Source of the DNA: Conchocele bisecta
Taxonomy: Eukaryota; Mollusca; Bivalvia; Lucinida; Thyasiridae
Reading direction: 5' to 3'
Length of the DNA: 64,000 nucleotides
Assembly: GCA_029237695.1 (NCBI GenBank)
Contig: CM055279.1
Coordinates: 61,321,086 to 61,385,085, forward strand
Made by a program: the position numbers and the translations under genes. Numbering within the stretch: the first letter of the stretch is position 1; the number at the start of each line of letters is the position of its first letter. Under the pieces are notes generated by a model. It saw only the letters and a list, made by a program, of their open reading frames with translations, ran no database searches and was not told the origin of the DNA. Below, piece by piece: positions 1 through 9,905 of the stretch.

Positions 1-39
1 TAAAGTCTGTTATTGTAGTGTATGAGCGTTACTATATAT

Positions 40-522
40 ACTGTCTGTTCCACGTTTTGCTGCCAACAAACTTTTTCCTATTGAACATATTAAATCTAAA
101 AAATGTATAAATGTAAGTACTTTTCCATCAATAACAAAAAGTCCCCCTCCCGAAATTTTTTTATTTGATGAAATTCCATCAAATATTGATTTTATTGAGA
201 AATTATTATTTTTGGAAATTAACTCCGAAACCTGGCAAGATAGCTTGGAAATGATGTAAATAAGAAAACAATAGTTAGATTTTGAAAATCGGTCAACAAT
301 TAATAAAAATGTATTTAAAAAAATCTATTTTTAGCCCCCATCTTAAATTCCCAAATAGGAAAATCAAAATCAATATTTGATGGAATTTCATAAAATTAAA
401 AAACTGGGGGATGGTAACTTTTTTGTTATTGATGAAAAACTACTTGCAATTAAATATTGTTTTAATAGGTTTAATGTATTTAATAGCCAAAAGTTTGTCG
501 GCAGCAAAACGTGGAACAGGCA
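40..522. mobile_element. Foldback MITE, CTGTCTGTTCCACG ends
   Basis: The ends are inverted repeats: ACTGTCTGTTCCACG and CTGCCAACAAACTTTT on the left, AAAAGTTTGTCGGCAG and CGTGGAACAGGCAG on the right. The interior is AT-rich and partly self-complementary, with no credible coding sequence. A second copy lies at 2560-3010. The interior resembles the CTGTCTGTTTCACG elements at 3236, 5403 and 27430, so these are subfamilies of one non-autonomous family. Confidence 0.75.
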
Positions 523-737
523 GCCGTGCATAATTATATGCCAACTTGCGATGGTTTTCTCATTTGGGAAAACCTTCCATTTCTCAGCTCTACCTCACTA
601 GTCCGATAGGTTTTATCATCACCCATATTAAACAGTTTTTGCCAAATAATGAGCCTGATAATTATCTATACATTTTTGTATGACCTTCTAAATACATACA
701 TCGACATGGTTTATTGCATAATATGGGCTTTCACAGT

Positions 738-848
738 TTAAGGCTACACGCCCACTCAGTAGGCACAAAATAATCTTTATATCCGAGACATCATCTGAGA
801 CATTTTGTAGCAAAATATACTTTCATAATTGGCAAAATATACATTATT
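738..848. mobile_element. TTAA MITE family C, 5' fragment
   Basis: This is the left end of the family with TIR AGGTACATGCCCACTCAGT (full copies at 5495, 8889 and 38731). Only about 110 bp survive before a family-D MITE begins, and the right half is absent. Confidence 0.65.
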
Positions 849-1082
849 TCTTTGCATGCTAGCGACGAAAATATCTGCCAAACAAATTAGGACTACCGGT
901 ATATGTTTTATTTCTCTCTGTAAATATGTCTTGGAATTTCATTAGAATTGAATCCTGAATATGTATTTTATCATGTAAAATTCATGATATTTACAAGGAG
1001 AAATAAAAGAAAATATGATGAATTTTTGTCCTAGTTTTGAACTATTTATAGCCCACAAGTTTCCCAGCATGCAAAGAGTTAA
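849..1082. mobile_element. TTAA MITE family D (TTTGCATGCTGG ends)
   Basis: The inverted ends are CTTTGCATGCTAGCG on the left and CCCAGCATGCAAAGAG on the right, and the right end abuts TTAA. The interior is AT-rich and non-coding. Other copies lie at 7522, 22112, 43099, 47406 and 58737. Confidence 0.75.
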
Positions 1083-1604
1083 TTCGTATGGAGACTGACG
1101 TCATTTTCCATTAGCCAACCAAATCACTGCGTGTCACGTGATTCAATATTTTCAAAGATGGCAGCTAATATTTATTGATAATGAGGAAGAGAATGTATTT
1201 GATTTTAAAAAGCGAATTTAGGTTAGTGAGACGCGTTTTTTGTGCAGCTTGCACTCAAAATCTTTGAGATTTATGTTAATGTATTAGCAACTGTTAAAGT
1301 CTATGCCGAAAGCCCACCCCAAACAGCGATTTTAACACGTTGTAACACGTTGTATAGGTGAGTGTGAATTGACGACTCTTTGTAGCATATTCACACAATA
1401 GTAACAAATGCCAGTTTAGTACCTTTCATAATTACATAATCTTCTGACCGGGTGCATTTGAATTGTTTTGTACATTGTTTAGCAAGGTGTTTCATGTATA
1501 TACAAACAATAATTGACCATCCAAGACATGCTAGAAACACCTGTGATCTGTTGCACTAACTGGATAATCAAGACCATTAGATCAAGACCAAGCTATTTGA
1601 TCCT
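1083..1604. other. Unique-looking stretch with promoter-like motifs
   Basis: No repeat or gene is recognised here. It holds a consensus CRE (TGACGTCA, 1096-1103), a CCAA motif, a palindromic E-box (TCACGTGA, 1134-1141) and a YY1-like AAGATGGCAGC (1155-1165) within about 70 bp. That spacing resembles a metazoan housekeeping promoter. No exon with a known protein follows, so a promoter role is a guess. The stretch could equally be the outer part of an unrecognised repeat. Confidence 0.3.
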
Positions 1605-2034
1605 TTAACCCTTTCACCCTTAAGTATCTGGGGGCCGTTTCACTAAACTTTGTACGACTAAAATGTTCGTAAGTCCATATTTAGGATTGTCTGGAAATTT
1701 CAATTCATGGATTTACATTTATTGAACATATGCAGCCTATATTCAATAAATGTAAATCCAATAATTGTTAATTTGAAAACATTGCTAATTTGAAATTTAT
1801 AGAATATCATACGTTTGCACATTTTAGTTGTACAAAGTTTATTGAAACAGCCCCCAGGAATGGAATTTGATCAGTTAATTTTGCAACTAATCCAACCAGC
1901 ACAAAATGGTTTTCAGGCTAGTCCATTTATGAAAAGGGGGTGTTCAATTTGCTCCCAAAAATTTGAAAATTACTTGTAAAAAGTGCAGATCCTGATGAGA
2001 CGGCCACACAGACCTGTGGTGTTGAAAGGGTTAA
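1605..2034. mobile_element. TTAA MITE family B split by a family G MITE
   Basis: TTAA and CCCTTTCACCC open the element, and GTTGAAAGGG and TTAA close it. Family B normally reads GTAACTGGAATGG near its left end. Here it is interrupted at CTGG by a whole GGCCGTTTCAC foldback (1630-1855), after which family B resumes with GGAATGGAATTTGATC. Family B is therefore the older insertion. Confidence 0.85.
1630..1855. mobile_element. Foldback MITE family G (GGCCGTTTCACTAAAC ends)
   Basis: A near-complete palindrome of about 225 bp. The ends are GGGGGCCGTTTCACTAAAC and its complement, and the centre is an inverted repeat around GGATTTACATTTATTGA. It is non-coding. Further copies lie at 17949, 20247, 33143, 38343, 39281, 52794, 60021, 61303 and 62125. 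Confidence 0.85.
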
Positions 2035-2049
2035 TAAGGATTTATTGTT

Positions 2050-2274
2050 TTAACCCTTACACCGCTATCTTAATTTTTTGTCGTCTGCTGTTTATTTTCA
2101 ATTATCACTTTAGAATATTTTACAACATGCTTTAACAACACTTCAGAATCATTTCCAATTTTCCATTGGAAATGATTCTGATGTGCTGTCAAAACATGTT
2201 TTTATTGAGAAATAAGGCAAGATATAAAAGCAACAGCAGACGACAATTGTTGTGTGTAGCGGTCTAAGGGTTAA
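2050..2274. mobile_element. TTAA MITE family A (GTCGTCTGCTG foldback)
   Basis: TTAA at both ends, with terminal CCCTTACACCGCT and AGCGGTCTAAGGG. Subterminal GTCGTCTGCTGTT pairs with AACAGCAGACGAC, and the centre is a hairpin around TCATTTCCAATGGAAATGA. This is the most abundant family in the window (13 copies). It has no coding capacity and must be moved in trans, plausibly by a TTAA-specific (piggyBac-type) transposase. Confidence 0.88.
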
Positions 2275-2559
2275 TCATAAATGTAGATTACTGTAAAACG
2301 GGTCATCTTACCTACATAAGCGATGTAAGTAATTTATTTGATAAAACAAAAGTACCGGTAAGTAAAAAAAATTATTTGGTAAAAACGCTACGTTTGTGTA
2401 CAGTACTAATTCGTATTTCCCAACATGTTGTTGTGTCTGAACACGTGATTGAGAAGCGTCTAGCACTTTAACTGCATTGTCACATATATATTTATATAGC
2501 ACTCTGTCTTTGACAATAGCTTAACAAGTTATTCTCACAGGTGAGATAAACTACTCAGC
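2275..2559. other. No feature recognised
   Basis: AT-rich sequence between two MITEs. I see no repeat structure and no convincing coding sequence. Confidence 0.5.
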
Positions 2560-3010
2560 GTCTGTTCCACGTTTTTCTAGCGACAAACTTTTAGCTATTA
2601 CACACATTAAAATTAAAAAATATTTAAATGTAAGTACTTTTTCATCAATAACAAAAAAGTCCCCCTCCCAAAATTTTTGTATTTGATAAGTCAAAAAATG
2701 AAATTGACTCCGCAACCTGGTTAGATAGTGTGGAAATGAGGTAACTTAAGAAAATAAAAGTTAGATTGTGAAAATCGGTCCTCAAATAAAAAAAAATTTA
2801 ATCTATTTTTAGCCCCCATGTTAAATTCCCATCGGAAAATCGTTTTTTCGCAATAAAATCAATATTTCATGGAATTTCATGAAATAATTTTTTTTGAGGA
2901 GGGTGATTTTTTTGTTATTGATGAAAAACTACTTACATTTAAATATTTTTTAGATTCAATACGTTTAATAGCCAAAAGATGGTCGGCAGAAAAATGTGGA
3001 ACAGACAGTA
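2560..3010. mobile_element. Foldback MITE, CTGTCTGTTCCACG ends (copy 2)
   Basis: Opens with GTCTGTTCCACGTTTTTC and GACAAACTTTT, and closes with GGTCGGCAGAAAAATG and TGGAACAGACAGTAG. Same family as 40-522. The two arms match over most of their length. Confidence 0.75.
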
Positions 3011-3235
3011 GTAATGATTTGGTGAGACAATGATAGCCGAGTTCCTGGAGACTTGCTGGAATAGACCATTGACCTCTGTTGTAACAGATTATGGTGGTCA
3101 GTGGAGACACTATTGTTGTCTGACAGACCACATAAAGGCCAGTGAGTGATAAACCAATGTATTGGCTATAATCTGACCATTGTGTCATGCCAGGCTATAA
3201 TGCACCATGAGGCATTTTTTACAGACATGTCACTC

Positions 3236-4437
3236 TACTGTCTGTTTCACAAAAGCTGCCCAATTTTTACGACTATATAAACAATTCAAAAACAATATTT
3301 TTTTCGATAATATTAAATTAAAGTAAAATTTAAGAAAGAGCCTTCTTATTATTTCGTGAAATTTGGTCAAATATTGATTTTATTGCGAAAAAGCAATTTC
3401 CCCATGTTAAATCCCCATAGACATCTTCACAGAGTGAGATGTCTATGGGGATTTAACATGGGGATTTATTTTGAATATCAGAAATACTGGACCGATTTTT
3501 AAAATTTAACTTTTGTTTTCTTAGTTAGATCATTTCCAAGCTATCTAGCCAAGTGTCGGAGTCGATTTCCCACAGCTCCTCCATCTCCTTTTCCCCCATG
3601 TTAAATTCCCATAGACAAATCAATTTTTCGTAATAAAATCAATACCGTAAAGATTCTAATAGACGCCCGGGTGTCTATTAGAATCACCACTGGCTCAGAA
3701 GTCCAGGGTGGGCGTTTAATAGAGGCAAGTGTTATTCAGCAAAGGGAAAATTATAAAAAAAATATACGATGTTCTTCTATCTGAACAAAAACATAACTAA
3801 GGGACGTTACTCTCAAATGCCAGACTTGATTGTACTGTCTGTCAGCTTATAAACATTTGGGCCAAGACGTTCCGGCTCACTCTGGTCATTATGGTACAGC
3901 CGGTAGATATGTTAAATTTAATGGTAATGTATATCAAGACAGCGTCAATCATTAATGCTGATCAGATTTACGCCTACGGACGTTTCGTCAGCGTCAGCGT
4001 TTCGGATCTGTCGGGTTTGAGATGCTTTGAAAATAGCGTCTCCGTAACCGTGTAAATTCTGATCACCCTGTGTCCGTGCAAATAGCTACATGTACTGCTG
4101 ATGAGGAATTTACTGTGACACCAGAAACAGTTGAATTTCGCTTCCGCTTTTGAAAGTGAAAGTAGCAATTATGTTTTTTCCCCGATTTTAAAGGAAGTTG
4201 CTTTCGATATAATGGAAAGAAAAAAAATCTAATTGGACAATTAGCTCCGATTTTGTTTCAAGTCGGTACTGGGCGTTTATTAGAGGCACTAATTTCGTGA
4301 AAATCGGCCAAAAAATGTGTCATTTTCAACGTGAAAAGTGGGGGGTGGGCGTCTATTCGAGCATGGGCGTCTATTAGTGTTTTTGCATTGTTTATATGGC
4401 CGTAAAAGTTGGGCAGGTTTCGTGAAACAGACAGTAG
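3236..4437. mobile_element. Foldback MITE, CTGTCTGTTTCACG ends, interrupted
   Basis: The left arm starts at CTACTGTCTGTTTCAC. The right end is GTGAAACAGACAGTAG near 4437. An intact relative (27430-27985) shows the expected order of internal sequence. Here the interior is broken at about 3645 by a GACGCCC-type element and resumes at about 4379 with TTTTGCATTGTTTATATGG. Confidence 0.75.
3645..4378. mobile_element. Element with CTAATAGACGCCC ends, nested
   Basis: The left end reads TCTAATAGACGCCCGGG and the right end GGGCGTCTATTAG, which are inverted repeats. GGGCGTTTAATAGAGGC and GGGCGTTTATTAGAGGC form a second inner pair. About 730 bp, inserted into the MITE at 3236-4437. No transposase reading frame is visible. 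Confidence 0.65.
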
Positions 4438-4796
4438 TGTGTGGGTTGATAGTGGCAGGTTTCGTGAAACAGACAGTAGTGTGTGGGTTGATAGTGGCAG
4501 GTTTCGTGAAACAGACAGTAGTGTGTGGGTTGATAGTGGCAGGTTTCGATTCGTGAAACAGACAGTAGTGTGTGGGTTGATAGTGGCAGGTTTCGTGAAA
4601 CAGACAGTAGTGTGTGGGTTGATAATGGCAGGTTTCGTGAAGCAGACAGTAGTGTGTGGGTTGATAGTGGCAGGTTTGTGAAACAGACAGTAGTGTGTGG
4701 GTTGATAGTGGCAGGTTTCGTGAAACAGACAGTAGTGTGTGGGTTGATAGTGGCAGGTTTCGTGAAACAGACAGTAGTGTGTGGGTTGATAGTCAA
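4412..4796 (+). repeat. 42-bp minisatellite derived from a MITE end
   Basis: About nine copies of a 42-bp unit. Each unit is the 26-bp terminus of the surrounding MITE (GGCAGGTTTCGTGAAACAG onward) plus 16 bp of flank (TGTGTGGGTTGATAGT). Copies are nearly identical apart from a 5-bp insertion at about 4547 and one short deletion. Because 42 is divisible by 3, several frames stay open on both strands. These are not genes. Confidence 0.92.
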
Positions 4797-4886
4797 TACC
4801 GGAGGTCATGAGTTCAGACTTCCACCTAGGCATGAAAGACTGTGTAGATAGCATTTCTATCCCGCTGGTATTTTGGATGACTCTTG
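4797..4886 (+). mobile_element. Fragment of a tRNA-related SINE
   Basis: Contains a degenerate pol III B-box (GAGTTCAGACTTC) followed by CACCTAGGCATG and TATCCCGCTGGTATT. These match the order in the better copy at 33545-33722 (GGTTCAAACCTC, CGCCTAGGGCAT, CATCCCACTGGTGATATT). Confidence 0.5.
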
Positions 4887-4958
4887 AATTATTATTTCCC
4901 CATAGAAGTAGTATATGCTGTGATGAGGCGTTTTAATTGTGTGGTGATAAAATATACT

Positions 4959-5201
4959 TTAACCCTTAATAGACCGCTATCTTAATTTTTTTGTCGTCTG
5001 CTGTTTATTTTCTATTTTCCATTTTTATCATCAAAAACTTACTTCGACAGCACTTTAGAATAATTTACAATATGCTTTGACAGCACTTCAGAATCATTTC
5101 CAATGGAAAGTGCTGTCAAACCATGTTTTTATTGAGAAATAAGGTAAGATATAAAAGCAACAGCAGACGACAATTGTTGTGAGTAGCGGTCTAAGGGTTA
5201 A
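4959..5201. mobile_element. TTAA MITE family A
   Basis: TTAA on both sides, with terminal CCCTTAATAGACCGCTA and GCGGTCTAAGGG. It has the usual GTCGTCTGCTGTT arms and repeated CTTTGACAGCACTTCAGAA core. Confidence 0.88.
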
Positions 5202-5494
5202 TGAATAAATAAGAATGTTTTGTGTTTTTGTTGTAAAAAAAAAACACGTTCCCTCAGCATGCGGCATGAAATGGGTTAATATTTGTAGATTCAATTTGTG
5301 TGCTGTCTGGAATACAGAGATCATGGCCATATATAAGCCACATGGAGGCCTTTGTGTATTTTGTCTCAGATTGATGTCCTGTTTGCCTTGTTCACAAGTT
5401 AACTACTGTCTGTTTCACGAAAGCTGTCCAAATTTGACTATATAAACAATCCAAAAACAATATTTGTTTTGATAATATTAAATTAAAGCAAAAT

Positions 5495-5863
5495 TTAAAG
5501 GTACATGCCCACTCAGTAGGCACACAATGTTCTTTAGATCAGAGACATCGTCCGAGACATTTTCTGGCAAAATAAACATTCATTCACCATTACCCACGTA
5601 TTGATTGGCATTATTATACATTTTATATCAGACGTAAATTTACACACTGATATCAGGGGCGATAACCGTGTTTCCTTAAAATGTTAACGGACATTACTAT
5701 TTATTCTCTATTTATTTTTTGTAAAATAAATATTACTAAATGATTATATCTGTATAGCGGGTACCAGTAAATTTTAGAACTGGTCGAATAGTGACACAAT
5801 TATACACTTGTTTAATTCCTAAAAAGAACATTTTGTGCCTACTGAGTGGGCAGGCACCTTTAA
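5495..5863. mobile_element. TTAA MITE family C
   Basis: TTAA, then AGGTACATGCCCACTCAGT, ending CTGAGTGGGCAGGCACCT and TTAA. The inverted ends are about 40 bp. The interior is AT-rich without an open frame, and the right half is shorter than in the 513-bp copies at 8889 and 38731. Confidence 0.88.
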
Positions 5864-5985
5864 GAATGAGTGTTATTTGTTTTCATGAAATTTGGTCAAA
5901 TATTGATTTTGTTACGAAAAAACTACTTTTTTTGGAAATTGACTCTTGATGATCTGGATAGATAGCCAGAAATGAGCAGGCACCT

Positions 5986-6225
5986 TTAACCCTTTCAACA
6001 CCAAGTAACTTAATAGGGTGTTCCATGCCAATGTTTCACGCTATTTCATTAATTTTGTTCATTCAAATTATCCCATTCTTCTAAAAGGGTAATCTGTACG
6101 ACGTTTAAAATTATTAACAAACAGTGGAGATCCTGATGAGACGGCTCGTTACGAGCCGGCTCATCTGGATCTGCACTGTTTGCAAACATTGTCTCCATAG
6201 AGGTCTGTGGTGTTGAAAGGGTTAA
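5986..6225. mobile_element. TTAA MITE family B
   Basis: TTAA at both ends, with CCCTTTCAACACC on the left and GGTGTTGAAAGGG on the right. The central hairpin is GACGGCTCGTTACGAGCCG within GTGCAGATCCTGATG and CTCATCTGGATCTGCAC. Non-coding. Confidence 0.88.
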
Positions 6226-6362
6226 GAATGAGTGTTATTTTTTTTTCATAAAATTTGGTCAAATATTGATTTTATTACGAAAAAACTACTGTAACAAAAA
6301 CAAAAGTTAAATTAGAAATTTCTGAAATTAGAAAAATTTCCCGATGTTAAATCCACATATAT

Positions 6363-6481
6363 GCAGAAAAGGGGGTCATTTCGTAAACATTGAAAAATAT
6401 CCACAAATGGTGCAGATCTTGATGAGACGGCTCATGATGATCTACACTGTTTGCAAATATTTGGAAAGAGTTGAGGTTAAT
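6363..6481. mobile_element. Degenerate family B fragment
   Basis: Retains AAAGGGGGT, GTGCAGATCTTGATGAGACG, ATCTACACTGTTTGCAAAT and a final GTTAA, but the left terminus is missing and the central hairpin is eroded. Confidence 0.6.
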
Positions 6482-6781
6482 ACATTTGTGGAACTGAAGG
6501 AATTATGTGCATGCTAACTGTATAGAGGCCTGTGACATTCCACGGCAGCTATTCTTATTACCGTTTCACTCCCTCACACTTTGCAAGATAGCTTGCATAT
6601 ATTCTCCTGCTACTACGTACCTCTGTCACTAAGCAACACAAACTAACATTGTTAAACAAATTGCCACTAACCCACAATTATATTGTGCAGCGTTCCGGCA
6701 TAAATAAAATATGAGTCAATCAGTGCGAGAGAACTGTTGAAACGTGCTAAAACATGTACTGTACGGCTCATATATGGTGAT

Positions 6782-6971
6782 ACAGTGAAACCTCTCTAAA
6801 CCGGACACCCTGGGAGTGTCCGGCTTAGAGAGGTTTCACTGTAAATCAGCCAATTGATCATTCCGAGCCATATATGTGTGCTATGCGATCACGAACAGGC
6901 ATTATCACCTGAGATAAATGACCAAGAAACTCATCAAAAATAAGGTTACAGGTGTTTTCTTGGTGTCCTGA
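6782..6971. mobile_element. Element with AACCTCTCTAAACCGGACAC ends
   Basis: A hairpin (6782-6843) made from ACAGTGAAACCTCTCTAAAC, CGGACACC and their complement is followed by about 125 bp matching, in reverse orientation, the interior of the copy at 58239-58525 (CTATGCGATCACGAAC, ATAAATGACCAAGAAA). Short relics lie at 8009, 11552, 15963 and 61180. Confidence 0.7.
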
Positions 6972-6979
6972 TTAGGCCA

Positions 6980-7403
6980 TTATAAGGTTTGATCATGTCC
7001 AGCCGTGTGCAAACGTTTGCTGTGGCCCGAGGGAACTGTTTGAACCCCAAGGCCGCAGGCCGCGGGTTCAAACAGTTTCCGAGGGCCACAGCAAACGTTT
7101 GCACACGGCTGGACATGATCAAACGTTATTGTTACATTTCCAACAAAAAACTGATGTAATTTGAGCATTATATTCAGTATTTTCAGTACATTTATAAAAT
7201 CGTCCCATTCACGTAGATAATTTTCGGTATGCACATTCCGGGGCCGCGTCATGAACGTCATGAAGGCACTTCCGCGTAGTGACGTCATGAAGGCACTTCC
7301 ATTACGCGCGGCCCCGGAATGAGCATTGCCTAAAGTCATGTGCAAACAGCACGCGCTATTTGTTTGCACATATGTGCAAACAACGGAAACCATGTAACAA
7401 TAT
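6980..7403. mobile_element. Element with GTTTGATCATGTCCAGCCG hairpin
   Basis: Two arms of about 65 bp (GGTTTGATCATGTCCAGCC onward) form an almost perfect hairpin over 6986-7125 with a short GC-rich apex. It is followed by about 280 bp ending AACGGAAACCATGTAAC. Partial copies lie at 8584 and 52052. A further inverted pair around GGGGCCGCGTCATGA lies at 7240-7315. Confidence 0.7.
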
Positions 7404-7521
7404 AAAATAAATGCTAGATTCTCATCCATTTTTTTTAAAATGGAGGACGGAGGGTGAAATTATAGTTTTTATTTTATATTTTCAGGATATTGGAAATACC
7501 GACCATCAACCATCGTTTGTG

Positions 7522-7885
7522 TTAACGCTTTGCATGCTGGGAATGAAAATAATGGCTATACTCTCTAACTTAACCCTTTCAACACCACAGACCTCTATAG
7601 AGACAATGTTTGCAAACAGTGCAGATCCAGATGAGCCGGCTCGTAACGAGCCGTCTCATCAGGATCTCCACTGTTTGTTAATAGTTATCAAATTTGAAAA
7701 AATTACCCTTTCTGAAGAATGGAATAGCCTGAAAATTTGAATGGACCAATGAAATAGCATGAAACAGTGGCATGGAACAGCCCATTAAGTTACTTGGTGT
7801 TGAAAGGGTTAATAGCAAATGACAATTCATCAATGTCATTCTTACTTCTCTCTGAAAATATGTCTTTGAATTTCATTAGTACAAT
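7522..7885. mobile_element. TTAA MITE family D split by family B
   Basis: TTAA, CGCTTTGCATGCTGGG and the family-D interior run to 7569. A complete family-B MITE then occupies 7570-7812, and family-D sequence (CTGAAAATATGTCTTTGAAT) resumes to about 7885, where the right end is lost. Confidence 0.7.
7570..7812. mobile_element. TTAA MITE family B (nested)
   Basis: TTAA plus CCCTTTCAACACCACAG, ending TTGGTGTTGAAAGGG plus TTAA. The central hairpin GAGCCGGCTCGTAACGAGCC is intact. It is inserted in a family-D element. Confidence 0.88.
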
Positions 7886-8034
7886 CCCGATTGTTAAATT
7901 ACATACTCCCAAACAATCTTTTTTTTTTATTGCCAATAAAAAAAATCGGGACAGGCCTTAATTCTCGGGGCGGGTGGGGATGAGAAGTTAGCATTTATTA
8001 TATAATGGCCTTCGAGAGGTTCCACTGTACATTG

Positions 8035-8419
8035 CAGGGCTCCTTATAAGGAATTAGTAATTGAGTATTGTCACTCCATCATTTCTGAAGCAATTGGGTA
8101 TTTCAAAATTTTAATTGGGTAAAATAAAATCACACTACTGCATGTTTACAGCTGCATCAACAGACAGCAATTATTGAATAGTTTGCTTCGAAATGAAAAC
8201 AAGTATTGGCATTTCATCAGAATGAAATACCAAGATGTGTTTTCACGGATATAAGAAAAATATGCTATATTTGTGGTCTGTTTATTGTTTTCTGCAGCAT
8301 GATAATGGTACCACCAAATTGTTATTGCTTTTTGATATTCGCTTTTTCTGATTTTCAATTGGGTTTTTGGCAATTTCAATTGGGTATTTAAGCAAATACG
8401 CAGCTTATCTGGAGCTCTG
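8035..8419. mobile_element. MITE with CAGGGCTCC/GGAGCTCTG ends
   Basis: The ends CAGGGCTCC and GGAGCTCTG are inverted repeats and are flanked by a direct repeat ACATTG (8029-8034 and 8420-8425). Inner AATTGGGTATTTCAAAATTT and AATTTCAATTGGGTATTT also pair. The CAGGGCTC terminus recalls hAT-type elements, but hAT superfamily duplications are usually 8 bp, so this assignment is tentative. A second copy is at 9906. Confidence 0.7.
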
Positions 8420-8583
8420 ACATTGTATTCCGTATATTGTAAGACGCGACTGCTATAGTAATAGTATACTCCTCCTATTTGTTCTCTTTGAGAACTATTT
8501 ATTTATTTGTTCCCCACCATGTAATAACAAAGTCATAGGGTTCGGCCTGCCAATTATACATTATGCATCCTGGTACATGTACA

Positions 8584-8830
8584 AATGTATAGCCATGGGT
8601 AAACGTTTGCCATGGCACGAGGGAACTGTTTGAACCCCAAGGCCGTAGGCCGCGGGTTCAAACAGTTCCCGAGTGCCCCGGTAAACGTTTACCCACGGCT
8701 GGACATCGTCAAACGTTATTGTTATATTTCCGTCGGAAATATCATGTAATTTGAGCATATATGCAGTACTTTCGGTACTTTGATTACCAGTTGCATTTAC
8801 ACATACATATTCCGGGGCCGCAGTCAACGT
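8584..8830. mobile_element. Copy of the hairpin element at 6980, truncated
   Basis: Shares GTAAACGTTTGCCATGGC, the GGGAACTGTTTGAACCCC apex arm, CGGCTGGACATCGTCAAACG and CCGGGGCCGC. The outer left arm is lost. Confidence 0.65.
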
Positions 8831-8888
8831 CATGTGATGCAGGTGCCCCAGCCTACTCATCAGTTTCAAACTTGCAATGCCTTCTGGG

Positions 8889-9401
8889 TTAAAGGTACGT
8901 GCCCACTCAGTAGGCACAAAATGTTCTTTATATCAGAGACATCATCTGAGACATTTTCTGGCTAAATAAACATACATTCACCATTAACCACGTATTGATT
9001 GGGATTATTATACATTTTATATCAGATGTAAATTTCCACACTGATATCAGGGGCGATAACCGTGTTTGTCTCCTTAAAATGTTAAAGGACATTACTATTT
9101 ATACTCTGTATTTATTTTTTGATGTGCAATGATCATACTTTATAATCTGTCAAAATATTATTTTTTCAGGGGACACATTTAATTAGTATAAATAATGAAA
9201 AAATATCATGCCTCATTTGCATATGAAAATAGCCTGATACCACCGCAAGTCACTATCAGTAACATAAATATTACTAAATAATTATATCTGTATAACGGGC
9301 ACTTGTAATTTTTGGAACTGGTGGAATAGAGACACAATTTTACACATATTTATTTCCTATAAAGAACATTATGTGCCTTCTGAGTGGGCCTGCACCTTTA
9401 A
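8889..9401. mobile_element. TTAA MITE family C, full length
   Basis: 513 bp with TTAA on both sides, AGGTACGTGCCCACTCAGT on the left and CTGAGTGGGCCTGCACCT on the right. Almost the same length as the copy at 38731-39243, so this is probably the full-length form. No open frame. Confidence 0.88.
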
Positions 9402-9446
9402 CTCCTACAGAAAAAAACACATATCTATCAAATATACGGTAATCAT

Positions 9447-9535
9447 AATATATCGATGGTCTATAACATAAGGTCGTAACTGCTATGCTAAAGCATAGCA
9501 GTTACGACCTTATGTTACTAGACCATCGATATATC
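9447..9535. repeat. Near-perfect 89-bp palindrome
   Basis: The arms include TAACATAAGGTCGTAACTGC and TATCGATGGTC, meeting at a tiny CTAAAG apex. One strand could form a hairpin of about 40 bp. It may be the core of a foldback element, but outer ends were not identified. Confidence 0.8.
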
Positions 9536-9905
9536 ATACATTGTTCACATGAAATAATTGAAATGTTACCAAGCAAATCAACCTACCTGTCTGTTATTTT
9601 AACCCAGTCAGGTATAACTCCGTATGTAAACACAATTATATCGAAACGATCACTTATGAAAACTCTGTTATGTGATGAATGGCAATAGAGCCAGGTATTA
9701 AGTAAGTAGGAACGTCATTAGTTCACTCGTCTGTTACAACCACCTCAGAGCAATTATCCGTAATAATGGTCTCTTAACCACAACTACAGGAGATAATAAA
9801 TTCTGATTCCTCAGCAGGGTCATTCAATAAATATAGAATAGCAGTCTAGTGTATTTAGCCCAATTCATGTCAGATACAGACATGATAATTACACATGTAG
9901 TCCTA

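Larger units (their letters stand above)
5403..6362. mobile_element. CTGTCTGTTTCACG MITE carrying two younger TTAA MITEs
   Basis: Begins CTACTGTCTGTTTCACGAAA. Its interior stops at a TTAA where family C (5495-5863) is inserted, resumes with GAATGAGTGTTATTTG, and stops again at TTAA for family B (5986-6225). After the second insertion the sequence GAATGAGTGTTATTT and the AAATTTGGTCAAATATTG stretch appear again, so part of the host element is duplicated or rearranged. Confidence 0.7.

Noticed and set aside
4258..4854. 198-residue minus-strand frame with QPTHYCLFHETCH repeats
   Set aside because: Arises from the 42-bp minisatellite, and equal frames exist on the other strand.
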